A DNA stretch of 64,000 nucleotides from CBDCVY01 sp965223245 (GCA_965223245.1 CBDCVY010000013.1:806001-870000), one strand, 5' to 3'; positions 53,101 through 61,274 are shown, counted from the first letter of the stretch. Notes: a model not told the origin generated them from the letters alone. Translations and numbers: made by a program.

Positions 53101-55215
53101 CTCCAAGTATCAAAATCCTTTCTCTATCAGGGAAATACCCATTGGTTTCAAGGCAATTACCAAAAAGCATTTCGTTTTCAAAAGCAATCATTGAAATTAG
53201 CAGAAGAAATTGGAGATCAAAGACAGCAGGCATTTATTTATAACACTCTTGGATTGATATATTGGACTTTGAACGATTCTCAGCGTGCTTTGGATAATAT
53301 AGAGAAAAGCCAAAGCCTTGCAGAGGAAATTAATTCCTTAATAGATGTGGCTAGCGCTTTCAATAATATGGGATTGGTTTATAGAAAAGATAAAAAGTAT
53401 GAGAGGTCCATAGAGTTGTTTGAAGAAGCTTTAAACCGTGATTTGCAATTAAAGTCGAAATGGGGGCAGGGATACACACATCGTAATTTAGGGATTAGTT
53501 ATTTGCGAATGAAGCTTTTGACCGAAGCCGAAGAACATTTTTCTCAAGCTATTCAATTAAGTGAGGAAATTGGGAACCAAACGAACTTGGTGAAAACGAA
53601 ACTTGAGTTGGGAAATCTTTATTTAGAAAGAAACCAGTGTGAGCAGGCGATTCCGATTTTTACGGCGACTGCCAAGCTTTCAAAAACTATCAATGTTCCT
53701 GAGGTTACTTGGAGGGCGTTGCAAGGGATGGGAAAATGTTTGGTGAAAACTAATCGCCAAAAAGAAGCTATTCAAGTTTACAAGGAATCGGTTACCGTTG
53801 TAGAAAAAATGAGAGCTTCTATCAAAGTAGAAGAGTTCCAAAATGGATTTATTTCAGATAAGCAAGATATTTACAAAGAATTAATCCTCTTGTTGCTTGA
53901 TATTGGAAAAGTGGAGGAGTCATTTAATTATGCGGAACGAGCAAAATCCCGGAGTTTTATTGATTTGCTTGGAAACCAAAAGATCAATTTGAAGGATTCA
54001 GTGAGTCAAGAATTGTTTAACAAATTAAATGAGCAAAAATTGGTTATTCATCAAGTAGAAAGCTTATTGGGGCAAACAGAAGGAGAAGAAGAAATCCAGA
54101 GGGTTTCTCAAGAATTAATTCAGGCAAGAAACCGCTATCAAGATTTATTAATTGAAGCAAAAGAAACCAGCCCGGAAATATCAACTTTTGTGACGGTGGA
54201 TTCCATTAGGCTGGAAAAACTGAAAACCATTATTGAGCAAGATATGGTTTTAGTGGAATATTTAATAACAGAGAGAGAGCTTATAGCGTGGGTGATTAGT
54301 AAAAAGGATATTCAAGTCGTCCGAACGAAATTAGGAAATTCCCAATTAGAAAAAGTAATTATGGATTACCGCATGCGAATTCAAAAACTAGCCCCTTTAG
54401 AAGACCAATCCATACAACTATATAATTGGATCATTCGTCCGATAGAAAAACTTATTTCAAACTATCGAGTGGTAGGAATTATTCCTCAAGGTCATTTGCA
54501 CTACCTTGCATTTGCTTCCCTAAACGATGGAGAGGCATATTTATTTGAACGTCACCCCATTTTTTATTCGCCCAGCGCTTCAGTATTGGATTTTACATTC
54601 AAGAGAAAATATAAAAAAGAGGGGCCTGTGAAAGTCCTTGCCTTGGGAAACCCGGATTTGGGTACATTTAATTATGATTTACCTTTAGCTGAGTTAGAAG
54701 CTAAAGCTATTCGATGGGATTTCCCCGAAGTTACTATTCTTACTAGAGAAGAGGCGACAGAAAGTTGGTTGCAGAAAAATATTCATAAATTTCAAATCAT
54801 CCATATTGCTTCCCATGGAGAATTTGACCCTGTTAATCCTTTGTTCTCGGCCCTCAAGTTAGCGAAGGACAAAGAGTCAGATGGAAACTTCGAAGTTAAT
54901 GAAGTTTTTTCGCTAAATATAAATGCAGACCTGGTCACCCTTAGTGCTTGTCAAACGGGTTTAGGAGATATTGTGGGAGGGGATGAGTTGGTGGGCCTGA
55001 ATAGGGCTTTTATCTATGCAGGGACCCACGCTATCATATCTTCCCTTTGGAGAGTGAGTGATATATCAACCGCAGTTTTGATCAAGCACTTTTACCGAAA
55101 TTATACAGAAGCAAATAAAGCAGAAAGTCTGCGGAAAGCCCAACTTCTGGTGAAAAGTTTATACCCTCATCCCGGTTATTGGGCTGCATTTAGTCTCACA
55201 GGAGATTATCGATAA
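47167..55215 (+). CDS. Giant exported TolB-like/TPR/CHAT protein with one degenerate and one intact CHAT domain
   Basis: About 2,682 residues from the ATG at 47167 (GAGAAG 7 nt upstream; the TTG at 47152 is the alternative). Order: signal peptide (about 1-28, FYTLFLLLLSAFSIFPVEAA); TolB/PD40 beta-propeller (about 30-330, SPDGNYIVFVSNRSD); TPR-rich region (about 360-1400); first CHAT domain (about 1410-1740), in which the usual His and Cys are Gln1595 (NIDSQA) and Ser1640 (LNDSHF); second TPR array (about 1745-2250); second CHAT domain with His2550 (IHIASHGE) and Cys2595 (LSACQTG). The H/Q-to-C/S distance is 45 residues in both. CHAT proteases are caspase/separase relatives that cut proteins. 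The signal peptide places it in the envelope. No obvious partner gene is adjacent. Confidence 0.9.
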   Translation: MASIKNLSFYTLFLLLLSAFSIFPVEAAIPTFTTPTQITTHPADDFAPSISQDGKSLVYVSDRSGNLDLWAKYLVPGIPPPDQQLTFHSSEDNSPSISPDGNYIVFVSNRSDPKGDIYIVSLSKSIDEKESNTRPIRLTNEKTADGDPVWSPDQKFIYFTSEEISTGKKHIYRIEVGSRKRKRISKLEGIQPTLSPSGKYLVFVAQGNEKGLRVQNLKSQSIHKLTLGNHIDLSPKFSLDGKTVYFTRYEDDTNYDGVIDIEDHPNLWKTRLGQSTSKREFQLTDSSTFDLLPIAGNKYVYYTSHRKDSTDIWRLPLQGILPTQSDFGQQLQVVEVLCEDKYYYNCILADSNLSQVFPTEESLARVQYRRARGYQNLKHFNKAKMLYKNVFDSFPNSKKYQGWAEIDLILLDVADSRKEGQTAFKNKNEEALKKLQKIEERYSEQISVVSRAQLERGQIYISLQQFPEALSAFKYIIETYPSYRILSAEAAFSQSKVYSEVGDQNGLINSYVQVVRDYYDVESWSQKSIQTILGIFEEFPTLEKKMVSLQSLIKKYKDLPRLASAAQNRIGELLHQANENLLAKEAYEKTIAQFPDISKEKDKAHFALAQIYAEEENFEMSLSQYQLVQSSSDSLKENIQEAKTEYIRQSIEKGNWELNVGETKLALKTFKKLMDFSPQTVEGHRGYIQSHVALKKTDEVIKFYEKQVSVSDPLPVHLYSYGLALTYLNPPDLNNAKESIEKALVKQSNNAFYHQTMGWIFEQKEREEGKRDFLEKSLQEYRTALALNDEEVDPQNEANLLLNLGNGNYLLKNYFSSYRYYDKRYHSKRNFVNVDREALFYQRYAESAFKVGFPEQAVDLYKKSLKKISTKKDISRMAELNDRIALAYQDLGDHSKAVEYFSKSLELNKENNNVTNFSRSLRNIANNLYSLSEKEGESQQSLNNALGHYFQAIENLEKYGVKEKEKKKGKGLINIDIETGLDEDASSAALGFDKVGEQKLIFNYIGKIYGDFGDYDRAIDYFERKLQLIPEDLDPKDNIPLLLEKALLLNQLGNFNFRENQLAKSKDYFKKSYDVSQSIDNRQGLAVNAANIGRLLIDKCRKQPLTTLISELKETIKFLEKTSKVLDDEKKPLANPEYRVLLKNYLGVYYYYLAFQIPKDEKKQAEKKVHWKKVFKNSEGDILTEFSYGKKSLEAFQQAYILALPIKSLVGQKLAVALKQNTDVLQNLLGSVNARKKEVIAPRLQADFLKMEWQYKYLQASLHKGEKRLETLFEAEKMLSSRPYGISFGPGGLELMQDLYQEIVRNLFSEKRLGEALHYSEKGLRLSLISELQEIPFEFKDEIRRSYFEEIRGFRQDWNGIMQSLRNEKISSDEFREKSQDLYEEYKEFLLSVEEEDLELVSFISPKVPNISRVQSVLGEGRILLKYQMIREKLIVWFISQTSFFGVQLSPKPYFYPILLRFSEKGQTLNKNELNILSQHLVYPLREFIKNAKSLIILPFGSLEFLPWPLLKFNGKPLIEEFDLIYAKSLDQLVRASDNKNLYNSRFMGFEINETTFNQIRPQFASSKNYIKEKGTVDEFFKGLNQYGVINIDSQAILDQSNQNNSYMSLTNRLNHYERFSLKKLLENKIESHLIALNDSHFKSSTSSFISPTASLVHGLAFVGFPGTLLRIGHVDPKIHDEFLKVFYEDLRKSSPSKALRRAQLYLMEKFPQSVGWTNYRYYGFPGMSKIEKEEFAQAHYESNVSQGVEEFKNKNWEGAISYFEKALALVNYLEDQSSEDQLIKTIVQAAYNRGDYSKGIEYQKKVLNNSENGEDPEQLAEAHYFLGILYSRAEKYSASVNHLKKALSIYQEYEILDKLAESYGTLGVVEENALDFDNALKALSASVKINEEIGEDLNRGKELRRIGRVNYLRLNKYAEAQKYFSEANLLFQELNNPEQIVESWLELGLVSEKLGDFSKALEFYKKAEGLAQENNLKLQVSKSFLYQGNTHWFQGNYQKAFRFQKQSLKLAEEIGDQRQQAFIYNTLGLIYWTLNDSQRALDNIEKSQSLAEEINSLIDVASAFNNMGLVYRKDKKYERSIELFEEALNRDLQLKSKWGQGYTHRNLGISYLRMKLLTEAEEHFSQAIQLSEEIGNQTNLVKTKLELGNLYLERNQCEQAIPIFTATAKLSKTINVPEVTWRALQGMGKCLVKTNRQKEAIQVYKESVTVVEKMRASIKVEEFQNGFISDKQDIYKELILLLLDIGKVEESFNYAERAKSRSFIDLLGNQKINLKDSVSQELFNKLNEQKLVIHQVESLLGQTEGEEEIQRVSQELIQARNRYQDLLIEAKETSPEISTFVTVDSIRLEKLKTIIEQDMVLVEYLITERELIAWVISKKDIQVVRTKLGNSQLEKVIMDYRMRIQKLAPLEDQSIQLYNWIIRPIEKLISNYRVVGIIPQGHLHYLAFASLNDGEAYLFERHPIFYSPSASVLDFTFKRKYKKEGPVKVLALGNPDLGTFNYDLPLAELEAKAIRWDFPEVTILTREEATESWLQKNIHKFQIIHIASHGEFDPVNPLFSALKLAKDKESDGNFEVNEVFSLNINADLVTLSACQTGLGDIVGGDELVGLNRAFIYAGTHAIISSLWRVSDISTAVLIKHFYRNYTEANKAESLRKAQLLVKSLYPHPGYWAAFSLTGDYR

Positions 55216-55224
55216 CTTTGGAAA

Positions 55225-56166
55225 TTATTTATCTCCAAAGAGCCCGCCAATAGCATCTCCTATTTGTTCGGCGCCATCTTCAAGTGCTTCTTTTCCACTA
55301 CTAACGACGCTTTTAGTTTCTTCAACGCTTTTCTCCATGGATTCTTTTCCGGCCTTCACTTGAGAGTTTGCATCTTTAACAGCACCATCAACATTGCTTT
55401 GACCGCCTTTTAAGATATCTCCGACTTTGCCTACACCCTCTTGAATAGCATCTTTAGCGCCACCGACAACGTCCGCCACCGCTTCACCGACTTTATCAAG
55501 ACCTAAGGGGGCTATAGCTTTCATTACTGATGATTTAATAGAGCTAACTATTTGTTTTGCAACTTCCCCTGGGGAGGCACCTTGTTTTTCTTTACCAATA
55601 TCTTTTAAATGAATGTCTGGTAAAGGAACAGTCATGGATTTACCTTGAAGCAGGGCTGCGCTAACGTTAACTTTTCCATCTTTCAAAACAAAATTCTCGA
55701 TAATTATTTTCTTTCCTTTTTCATTTGAGCTCGAAGGTTCGGCGCTATCCCCTCCAACACCATATTGAGCTAAATAGGCATCGACATTTTTTTGAATAGC
55801 ATCAATATTACTGTCCGGGTCGCCTGTTTCATAGGTGACTTGGGGAGCGATAATAGTAATATCCTTGATAATAACGGGGTCACTCATTATTGAATCTTTA
55901 TCAATTTGTAAACTGATTTCGTTAAGCTCTAAAAGGCTTGGAGTTTTAAAACCAGCTGGATTTCCTATTTTCAGACCATGCATGGAACCTTTGCCCGACG
56001 ACATATCAATTTTGGTTTCATTTAAATGAACATCTGCTTTTAAAACTTCCGATCCTTTTGAATTGACTGCTTTAGTTATGAGGCTGTCTAGATTTTGAAA
56101 TACAAAAAATACCACCCCAACCACAATTAAAATTATTAACATTAATCCTATAAGTAGCTTTTTCAT
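55225..56166 (-). CDS. AsmA-like envelope protein with amphipathic repeat tail
   Basis: This 313-residue protein has one N-terminal TM helix (LLIGLMLIILIVVGVVFFVF). A beta-rich AsmA/DUF748-like part (about 45-210) has MHGLKIGNPAGFKTPSLLEL and IIIENFVLKDGKVNVSAALL. From about residue 210 to the end a Gly/Ala/Lys/Asp-rich amphipathic stretch (AKDAIQEGVGKVGDILKGG, VDGAVKDANSQVKAGKESME) resembles apolipoprotein/LEA-type helices. It may bridge or associate with membranes. It converges with the giant gene with 9 bp between the stops. Confidence 0.78.
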   Translation of the reverse strand: MKKLLIGLMLIILIVVGVVFFVFQNLDSLITKAVNSKGSEVLKADVHLNETKIDMSSGKGSMHGLKIGNPAGFKTPSLLELNEISLQIDKDSIMSDPVIIKDITIIAPQVTYETGDPDSNIDAIQKNVDAYLAQYGVGGDSAEPSSSNEKGKKIIIENFVLKDGKVNVSAALLQGKSMTVPLPDIHLKDIGKEKQGASPGEVAKQIVSSIKSSVMKAIAPLGLDKVGEAVADVVGGAKDAIQEGVGKVGDILKGGQSNVDGAVKDANSQVKAGKESMEKSVEETKSVVSSGKEALEDGAEQIGDAIGGLFGDK

Positions 56167-56243
56167 GAACGTCCCTCCTAATTTGGGATCTTAAAATTTA
56201 TTGGGATATATTTAAAATGCCCAGCAAGTTTAAATGGAAAACT

Positions 56244-56909
56244 TTAAAGTTGCTCAGCTTTTGGATAAACTTGGCCGGCTTCAAGGATAACCCATTTCTC
56301 TGAGGTATCCCCAATGACAAGGTCTAGATTATCATATAAATGGACTAAATCTAGAATTTCTGTAGGTAGATTTAACCGAACTGGATCTTCGTTATTATGC
56401 CCCTGCAGGTAAATAAATTTATTGTCTATTTTAATTACCGAGAACATATCGCTAAGGGTGTCTATTATTTTGGGTGGATCATCAAGAGTTTTCAGTGTTT
56501 CTTCGTCTAGAAAATGACTTAATTTAAGACAGCGTTCCTGTGCCTTTGTCAGATTGTTAACCAAAGCTTGATAATCAATTTCATCTAATCCGTGAGGTAC
56601 GCCCTTTTTCTTTAACCAACGGAAGAATAAAAAAATATCAAAAAGAACTGAATTCGTTTCTTCCTTGGTGGTAATCGAATTGAAGGGTAAAAAACCTACC
56701 ACAAACCGGCTTATATGACAGGGACGAATTTCAGTGGCTAAGCTGACTAACTTGCGTTCACCCGTTTCTTCAGCGTATTCTAAACCAGCTTCGATTAAAC
56801 ACGATTGTAAAAGCGCAAGGCTTTTTCCCAATTCGGGGCAAGGTAACTCAAACTCTGGTGGCAAGGCAGTTTCTTGCGCATAATCTGACATTAATGTGTA
56901 AAGATGCAT
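56244..56909 (-). CDS. Hypothetical protein, about 221 aa, paired with an aminotransferase
   Basis: The protein is soluble and helix-rich, with no signal peptide: HLYTLMSDYAQETALPPEFE, then EIRPCHISRFVVGFLPFNSI and LFFRWLKKKGVPHGL. I do not recognise the family. The frame is open upstream to 56945, but the ATG at 56907-56909 lies just 2 bp after the aminotransferase stop, so I prefer it. The tight spacing implies translational coupling. Confidence 0.7.
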   Translation of the reverse strand: MHLYTLMSDYAQETALPPEFELPCPELGKSLALLQSCLIEAGLEYAEETGERKLVSLATEIRPCHISRFVVGFLPFNSITTKEETNSVLFDIFLFFRWLKKKGVPHGLDEIDYQALVNNLTKAQERCLKLSHFLDEETLKTLDDPPKIIDTLSDMFSVIKIDNKFIYLQGHNNEDPVRLNLPTEILDLVHLYDNLDLVIGDTSEKWVILEAGQVYPKAEQL

Positions 56910-56911
56910 AA

Positions 56912-58012
56912 TTATGGATTGACCAAACTTTTTGAATCCAAGCATTCTTTCAATGCGGCTAGAAAGCTTTGGAACTCTTCTTTTTTGATATCTCCTATGT
57001 TGGCGACTCTGAAAATTTGCTCGCTGAGGCCACCTTGTCCTGCATAAACGACAAACCCTCTTTGTCGAAGCTCGTCGTGTAATTTCTCATATTTAACGTC
57101 ACTTGGTAGTTTTAAAGAGGTTAATACATTTGATAAAAGAGATTCTTGAATAAAAAGTTCTAGCCCCAGATCCCGGAATCCTTGCCGAAGTAATTTAGCT
57201 GCATCAGCATATCTCTCAATTCTTTCCTCTACTGTTTCCTGAAGCAGTTCTTCCAGTGCAACTTCAAATGAGTAATGCATTTGCACTGCTGGAGTAAATA
57301 AGGTAATGCCTTTTTCCTGGGATTTGAGATTTTGAAATAAATCAAAATATAAGGAACGAGAAGGCACCTTCTCAAGTCGGTTCAATTCTGTTTTTCTAGT
57401 GAGAACAAATGAAACCCCTGGAAGGCCTTGGATACATTTATTGGCGGTGCCAATTGCAAAATCAATTTGAGAATGTTTAAAATCAACAGGGTCACCTGCT
57501 AAACTACTGATAGCATCCACTAATAGTTTTTTTCCGTATTTTTTTGCAATGATTCCCACCTCGTTCAGCGGATTTAGCAATCCTGTAGTGGTTTCATGGT
57601 GAACCATAGCAACCAGTTCAATTTCCGGGTTTTCTTTTAAAACTTTTTCTATTTTTTCCAAATCCGGAGGAGTTCCCCATGGAGTATCCACTGTGAGTTT
57701 GGGTAATTTGTAAGCGTCGGCCATTTTGGCAATTCTGTCACCATAAATTCCGTTTCGAATGACTAAAATAGATTTCCCCTCACTCAAACAGGAAGAAACT
57801 CCCATTTCTAAAGCGGAAGTCCCGGATCCGGAAATTAATACCGCCGAGAATTCATCCTCAATTTGGAATGCAGTAACGATTTTTTCGCGAATGGACTGTA
57901 AGAGTTCGGTCATTTCATATTCACGGTGACACATATCACCTCGAAGCATGGCATCGCGAACTTTGTCGGTGACATTGACAGGTCCAGGGTTGAGTAGAAC
58001 TAATCTTTTCAT
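56912..58012 (-). CDS. PLP-dependent aminotransferase, PhnW/alanine-glyoxylate type
   Basis: This 366-residue fold-type I enzyme has LLNPGPVNVTDKVRDAML and DMCHREYEMTELL, the lead sequence of 2-aminoethylphosphonate:pyruvate transaminases (PhnW) and related enzymes. The PLP Lys is in GTANKCIQGLPGVSFVL, with Asp in KKLLVDAISSLAGD. The likely reaction moves an amino group between an amine/phosphonate or alanine and a keto acid. No phosphonate-synthesis or -degradation genes are nearby, so alanine-glyoxylate-type chemistry is also possible. Confidence 0.85.
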   Translation of the reverse strand: MKRLVLLNPGPVNVTDKVRDAMLRGDMCHREYEMTELLQSIREKIVTAFQIEDEFSAVLISGSGTSALEMGVSSCLSEGKSILVIRNGIYGDRIAKMADAYKLPKLTVDTPWGTPPDLEKIEKVLKENPEIELVAMVHHETTTGLLNPLNEVGIIAKKYGKKLLVDAISSLAGDPVDFKHSQIDFAIGTANKCIQGLPGVSFVLTRKTELNRLEKVPSRSLYFDLFQNLKSQEKGITLFTPAVQMHYSFEVALEELLQETVEERIERYADAAKLLRQGFRDLGLELFIQESLLSNVLTSLKLPSDVKYEKLHDELRQRGFVVYAGQGGLSEQIFRVANIGDIKKEEFQSFLAALKECLDSKSLVNP

Positions 58013-58092
58013 AATTTTCCTTTGTTAACCTAAACTTGTGTAAAAGTATACCATCATATATTCTTAGTAATTGAAAACAAAATTTTAGAGTA

Positions 58093-58860
58093 ATGTCTAT
58101 GTTAAATGTAAAAATTCTTATTTTGAGCTTTGCTATTTTGATATCAGGGTGGGATCTTTCCTGGGCTCTTGGCGATGAATCAAAGTTTATCATTCCCCAA
58201 ATTAAATATAAAGGAGGAAGTTTTAAGCCGCGTCCCTCCGGAATCGAAAGTTTAATGTCTCAATTGGCAAATAGAACTTCAGTAGAAGTTAAACGAGCCT
58301 CATTGAATATTAACTTAAGTGATCCCAATCTATTTCAATTCCCATTTATTTACTTGGGGGGAGATCAGTCATTTGATCCTTTGCCTCAAAAGGAAATTAA
58401 TATTCTAAGAAACTATCTTAACTACGGAGGTTTCTTGTTAATTGATGATAATTCCGCAAAAGCAAACTCAGAATTCGATGCTTCAGCTAGACGCCTGGTG
58501 AAAAGGTTATTTGTCAATACTCCCCTTCAGAGGATTCCAAAAGACCATTCTATTTTTCGATCTTTTTATCTGTTGAATCGAGTTGCAGGCAGAGCAAAGG
58601 TGAAGGGTTATTTAGAGGGAATCACCATAAAAGGAAGAACGGTGTTGGTTTATAGCTCAAATGATTTAGCGGGGGCATGGTCTAGAAGTAAATTGGGTTA
58701 TTGGGATTTTGAAATGATTGGTGGAGGAAATAGGCAAAGAACCTTAAGTATTCGGTTGGGGATTAATATTGTGATGTATGCGCTGACCTTAGATTATAAA
58801 AAAGATATGGTCCATTTACCAATTATCTTGGAACGGTTGCGGAGGTATAGCGCCAGGTGA
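58093..58860 (+). CDS. DUF4159 domain-containing exported protein
   Basis: This 255-residue protein has a signal peptide (ILILSFAILISGWDLSWA). The DUF4159 core includes FPFIYLGGDQSFDPL, LRNYLNYGGFLLIDDNSA and GAWSRSKLGYWDFEMIGGG. DUF4159 genes usually sit with MoxR ATPases and VWA/glutamine-amidotransferase-like membrane genes of unknown role. Here the stop overlaps the next gene's GTG by 4 bp (GTGA), which implies coupling. Confidence 0.88.
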   Translation: MSMLNVKILILSFAILISGWDLSWALGDESKFIIPQIKYKGGSFKPRPSGIESLMSQLANRTSVEVKRASLNINLSDPNLFQFPFIYLGGDQSFDPLPQKEINILRNYLNYGGFLLIDDNSAKANSEFDASARRLVKRLFVNTPLQRIPKDHSIFRSFYLLNRVAGRAKVKGYLEGITIKGRTVLVYSSNDLAGAWSRSKLGYWDFEMIGGGNRQRTLSIRLGINIVMYALTLDYKKDMVHLPIILERLRRYSAR

Positions 58861-61160
58861 ATTTTCTCGGAAAGTTATTCGGTTTTGATGGCAAGCAATT
58901 TAATGCTTGGGAGATACATTGGGCTCTTCAGAACAATGTATTAGTGCAAGTGGTATTAGCCTTAATGCTTTCCCTGACGTTGTGGTTTTTTTGGACCAGC
59001 CTCTCAAGAATACGAACTCTTTGGAAACGAGTGTTTCTGTTCTTTTTAAGAGTTGTGATTTTAAGCATTGTGCTTCTATTGATTTTCCAGCCTCAATTAG
59101 AATTAAAAAAGATTCAGTCGCTAAAAAATAACATTGCCGTATTGTTGGATGATAGTAAAAGTATGTCGATTCACACCTTTCCGGATGAAAAGCCGCGTAT
59201 TGAACTGGTGAAAAGTGTTCTGTTAAGCCAAAAAGAGTTTTTTGAAAAACTCAAGCAAGATTATGAACTAAAGTATTTTTTTATGTCCGACCAAATAAAA
59301 TCGGTGCCTGAGTCCGACATGTTGAAACAATATGAACCTAAAGGCGTAAATACTGATATTGGGAAAGCACTTCAAGAGTTGACCAAAGAATATAAGGATA
59401 AATCACTTCAAGGAGTTTTGCTGTTTTCTGACGGTGCAGATTTAACTCAAAATGCTTCCGGTATTTCTTCAGAAATGTCTGATCAACTATCAAAATTTTC
59501 CAGACCAATTCATACTCTGCAAACCGGTAGTAATGATGAGTTTAAAGATTTAGCTATTGAGCAGGTTATTGTTAATGATTTTGGTTTTATTAATCAACCC
59601 GTATCTGTTTCTGTGATTATTCGCGCTACCGGGGTGGGTAACAAAAACGTACCTTTGGTATTGCGAGAAGGGGAGAAAATTTTTGTAAGTAAAACCGTCA
59701 AAATTAGTGAGAATGTAAACCAATATCATGCTGAATTGCAGTTCACTCCTATGATACAAGGTAAACATATATACTCATTAACGCTTCCTCTTTTTTCAGG
59801 CGAGTCTGTTAAAAAAAATAACCGATGGGATTTTGAAATAAAGGTGGTTCGCGACCGAATTCGAATTTTACATTTAAATGGGAGACCTTCATGGGATGCC
59901 AGGTTTCTTAGAGAAGCTTTAACCAATAACCCTAAAGTGGATCTTCTTTCATTTTTTATTTTGAGAACTCTTACGGATGATGTTCAGGCCCCCACTACTG
60001 AGTTGAGCTTAATTCCATTTCCATCTAATCTTTTATTCAGTGACTATCTAAGTTCATTTGATCTGGTAATTTTTCATAATTTTAAATATAAACCTTTTTT
60101 AGATAAAAAGTATTTAGACAATATTAAAAAGTTTGTGGAAGCGGGGGGAGCTTTTTTAATGATAGGAGGGGACCTTGCTTTTCAAGAGGGTGGATACTCA
60201 AGAACCTCGGTAGAAGATATTCTTCCTGTAAAGTTTAGAAGAAATGACAAGAGGTATATTTTTGGAAATTTTGATTTGCAAGTTTCAAAAAAGTTGTCGC
60301 ATCACCCCATCTTGAATTTAGAACCAGACTCCAAATTAAATAATAAAATTTGGAAATCCATGCCGCCATTACAAGGCTTGAATGTAGGTCTGATTCCTAA
60401 GGCAAAATCCCATGTGTTGATGAGTTCTTCTTCAAATAAAGGTAGTAATCCTATTATAGTTTCACAACGTGCTGGAGAAGGAAGAACGATGGTAGTAGCA
60501 AATGACACCTTATGGAATTGGAATTTTCATCGAGTGGGAAAAGGCGGGAGCGGTAGATACTACCAGAAATTTTGGGAAAATGTGATTGCATGGATGACGG
60601 GGGACCCAGAGACTCTGCCCATTCAAATTGAAACTGATAAAGAGAAATATAGAGAGAATGAGAAAGTGCTGGTTCAGTATAAACTTTTAAAGGAAGACTA
60701 TAATCCGCTTTCGGGAGCGAAAGTGGACTTGATATTAGAATCATTACCTGGACACAAGCAGTTGGCGGTCTACCATTTAGAAACTGACAAAAGGGGGGAA
60801 GGTCGCAAAGAATTGGCGCCAGGAAAAGAGGGTTTTTATTCTGTGAGAGTGGCTCTTCAATCTCCAAATCGGAGTTTGTCTCAAGAAAGCCGATTCAGTA
60901 TCGAAAGTCCCAAAGTGGAATTTCAAAAACCACTCGTGAATTCAACCTTCCTTAAGGAATTATCAAAGAAAACTAAAGGGGTTTACCAAGTATTAAATCA
61001 AAAAACTCAATTGCAAAATCTAACCTTTCCCAATCCTGAAGTGGAATTTAAATCTAACACAAAATTTCTATCATTATGGGACAACTGGTGGTCTTACGGT
61101 ATCGTTTTGGGATTGCTGGGAATAGAATGGTGGACTCGTCGAAAATGGGGATTGAGTTAA
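58857..61160 (+). CDS. VWA/GATase-like membrane protein of the MoxR-associated type
   Basis: This 767-residue protein has N-terminal TM helices (about residues 28-50 and 58-80), a von Willebrand A-like domain with MIDAS-type DDSKSMS near residue 99, a second beta domain, a GATase1-like segment (FVEAGGAFLMIGGDLAFQEG) around residues 420-470, and a C-terminal TM helix (WWSYGIVLGLLGIEWWT). The GTG start overlaps the DUF4159 stop. The BatA/BatB-like neighbourhood suggests envelope stress or periplasmic assembly, without proof. moxR is not in the window. Confidence 0.85.
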   Translation: MNFLGKLFGFDGKQFNAWEIHWALQNNVLVQVVLALMLSLTLWFFWTSLSRIRTLWKRVFLFFLRVVILSIVLLLIFQPQLELKKIQSLKNNIAVLLDDSKSMSIHTFPDEKPRIELVKSVLLSQKEFFEKLKQDYELKYFFMSDQIKSVPESDMLKQYEPKGVNTDIGKALQELTKEYKDKSLQGVLLFSDGADLTQNASGISSEMSDQLSKFSRPIHTLQTGSNDEFKDLAIEQVIVNDFGFINQPVSVSVIIRATGVGNKNVPLVLREGEKIFVSKTVKISENVNQYHAELQFTPMIQGKHIYSLTLPLFSGESVKKNNRWDFEIKVVRDRIRILHLNGRPSWDARFLREALTNNPKVDLLSFFILRTLTDDVQAPTTELSLIPFPSNLLFSDYLSSFDLVIFHNFKYKPFLDKKYLDNIKKFVEAGGAFLMIGGDLAFQEGGYSRTSVEDILPVKFRRNDKRYIFGNFDLQVSKKLSHHPILNLEPDSKLNNKIWKSMPPLQGLNVGLIPKAKSHVLMSSSSNKGSNPIIVSQRAGEGRTMVVANDTLWNWNFHRVGKGGSGRYYQKFWENVIAWMTGDPETLPIQIETDKEKYRENEKVLVQYKLLKEDYNPLSGAKVDLILESLPGHKQLAVYHLETDKRGEGRKELAPGKEGFYSVRVALQSPNRSLSQESRFSIESPKVEFQKPLVNSTFLKELSKKTKGVYQVLNQKTQLQNLTFPNPEVEFKSNTKFLSLWDNWWSYGIVLGLLGIEWWTRRKWGLS

Positions 61161-61231
61161 AAGACATCAGAAACTTTAAGGGGGGCTTCTCTTGTTTAAA
61201 TGGTTTCCTTCCTGTAATATCAAATATAACA

Positions 61232-61251
61232 GGGCTTTGGGGGCAAAGCCC
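61232..61251 (+). other. Hairpin in the leader of the next gene
   Basis: Arms gggctttg (61232-61239) and caaagccc (61244-61251) form a perfect 8-bp stem with a 4-nt G loop. No T tract follows on either strand, so I do not call it a terminator. It lies 24 bp before the ATG of the PLD-like gene. Confidence 0.5.
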
Positions 61252-61274
61252 GTAGAAAAACCTAAAGAGGATAA

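Noticed and set aside
47167..55215. CRISPR-linked TPR-CHAT (Craspase-type) system
   Set aside because: There is no Cas or gRAMP gene, and the protein has a signal peptide, so the architecture and location differ.
61232..61251. Terminator for the VWA gene
   Set aside because: The stem is perfect but no T tract follows on either strand.
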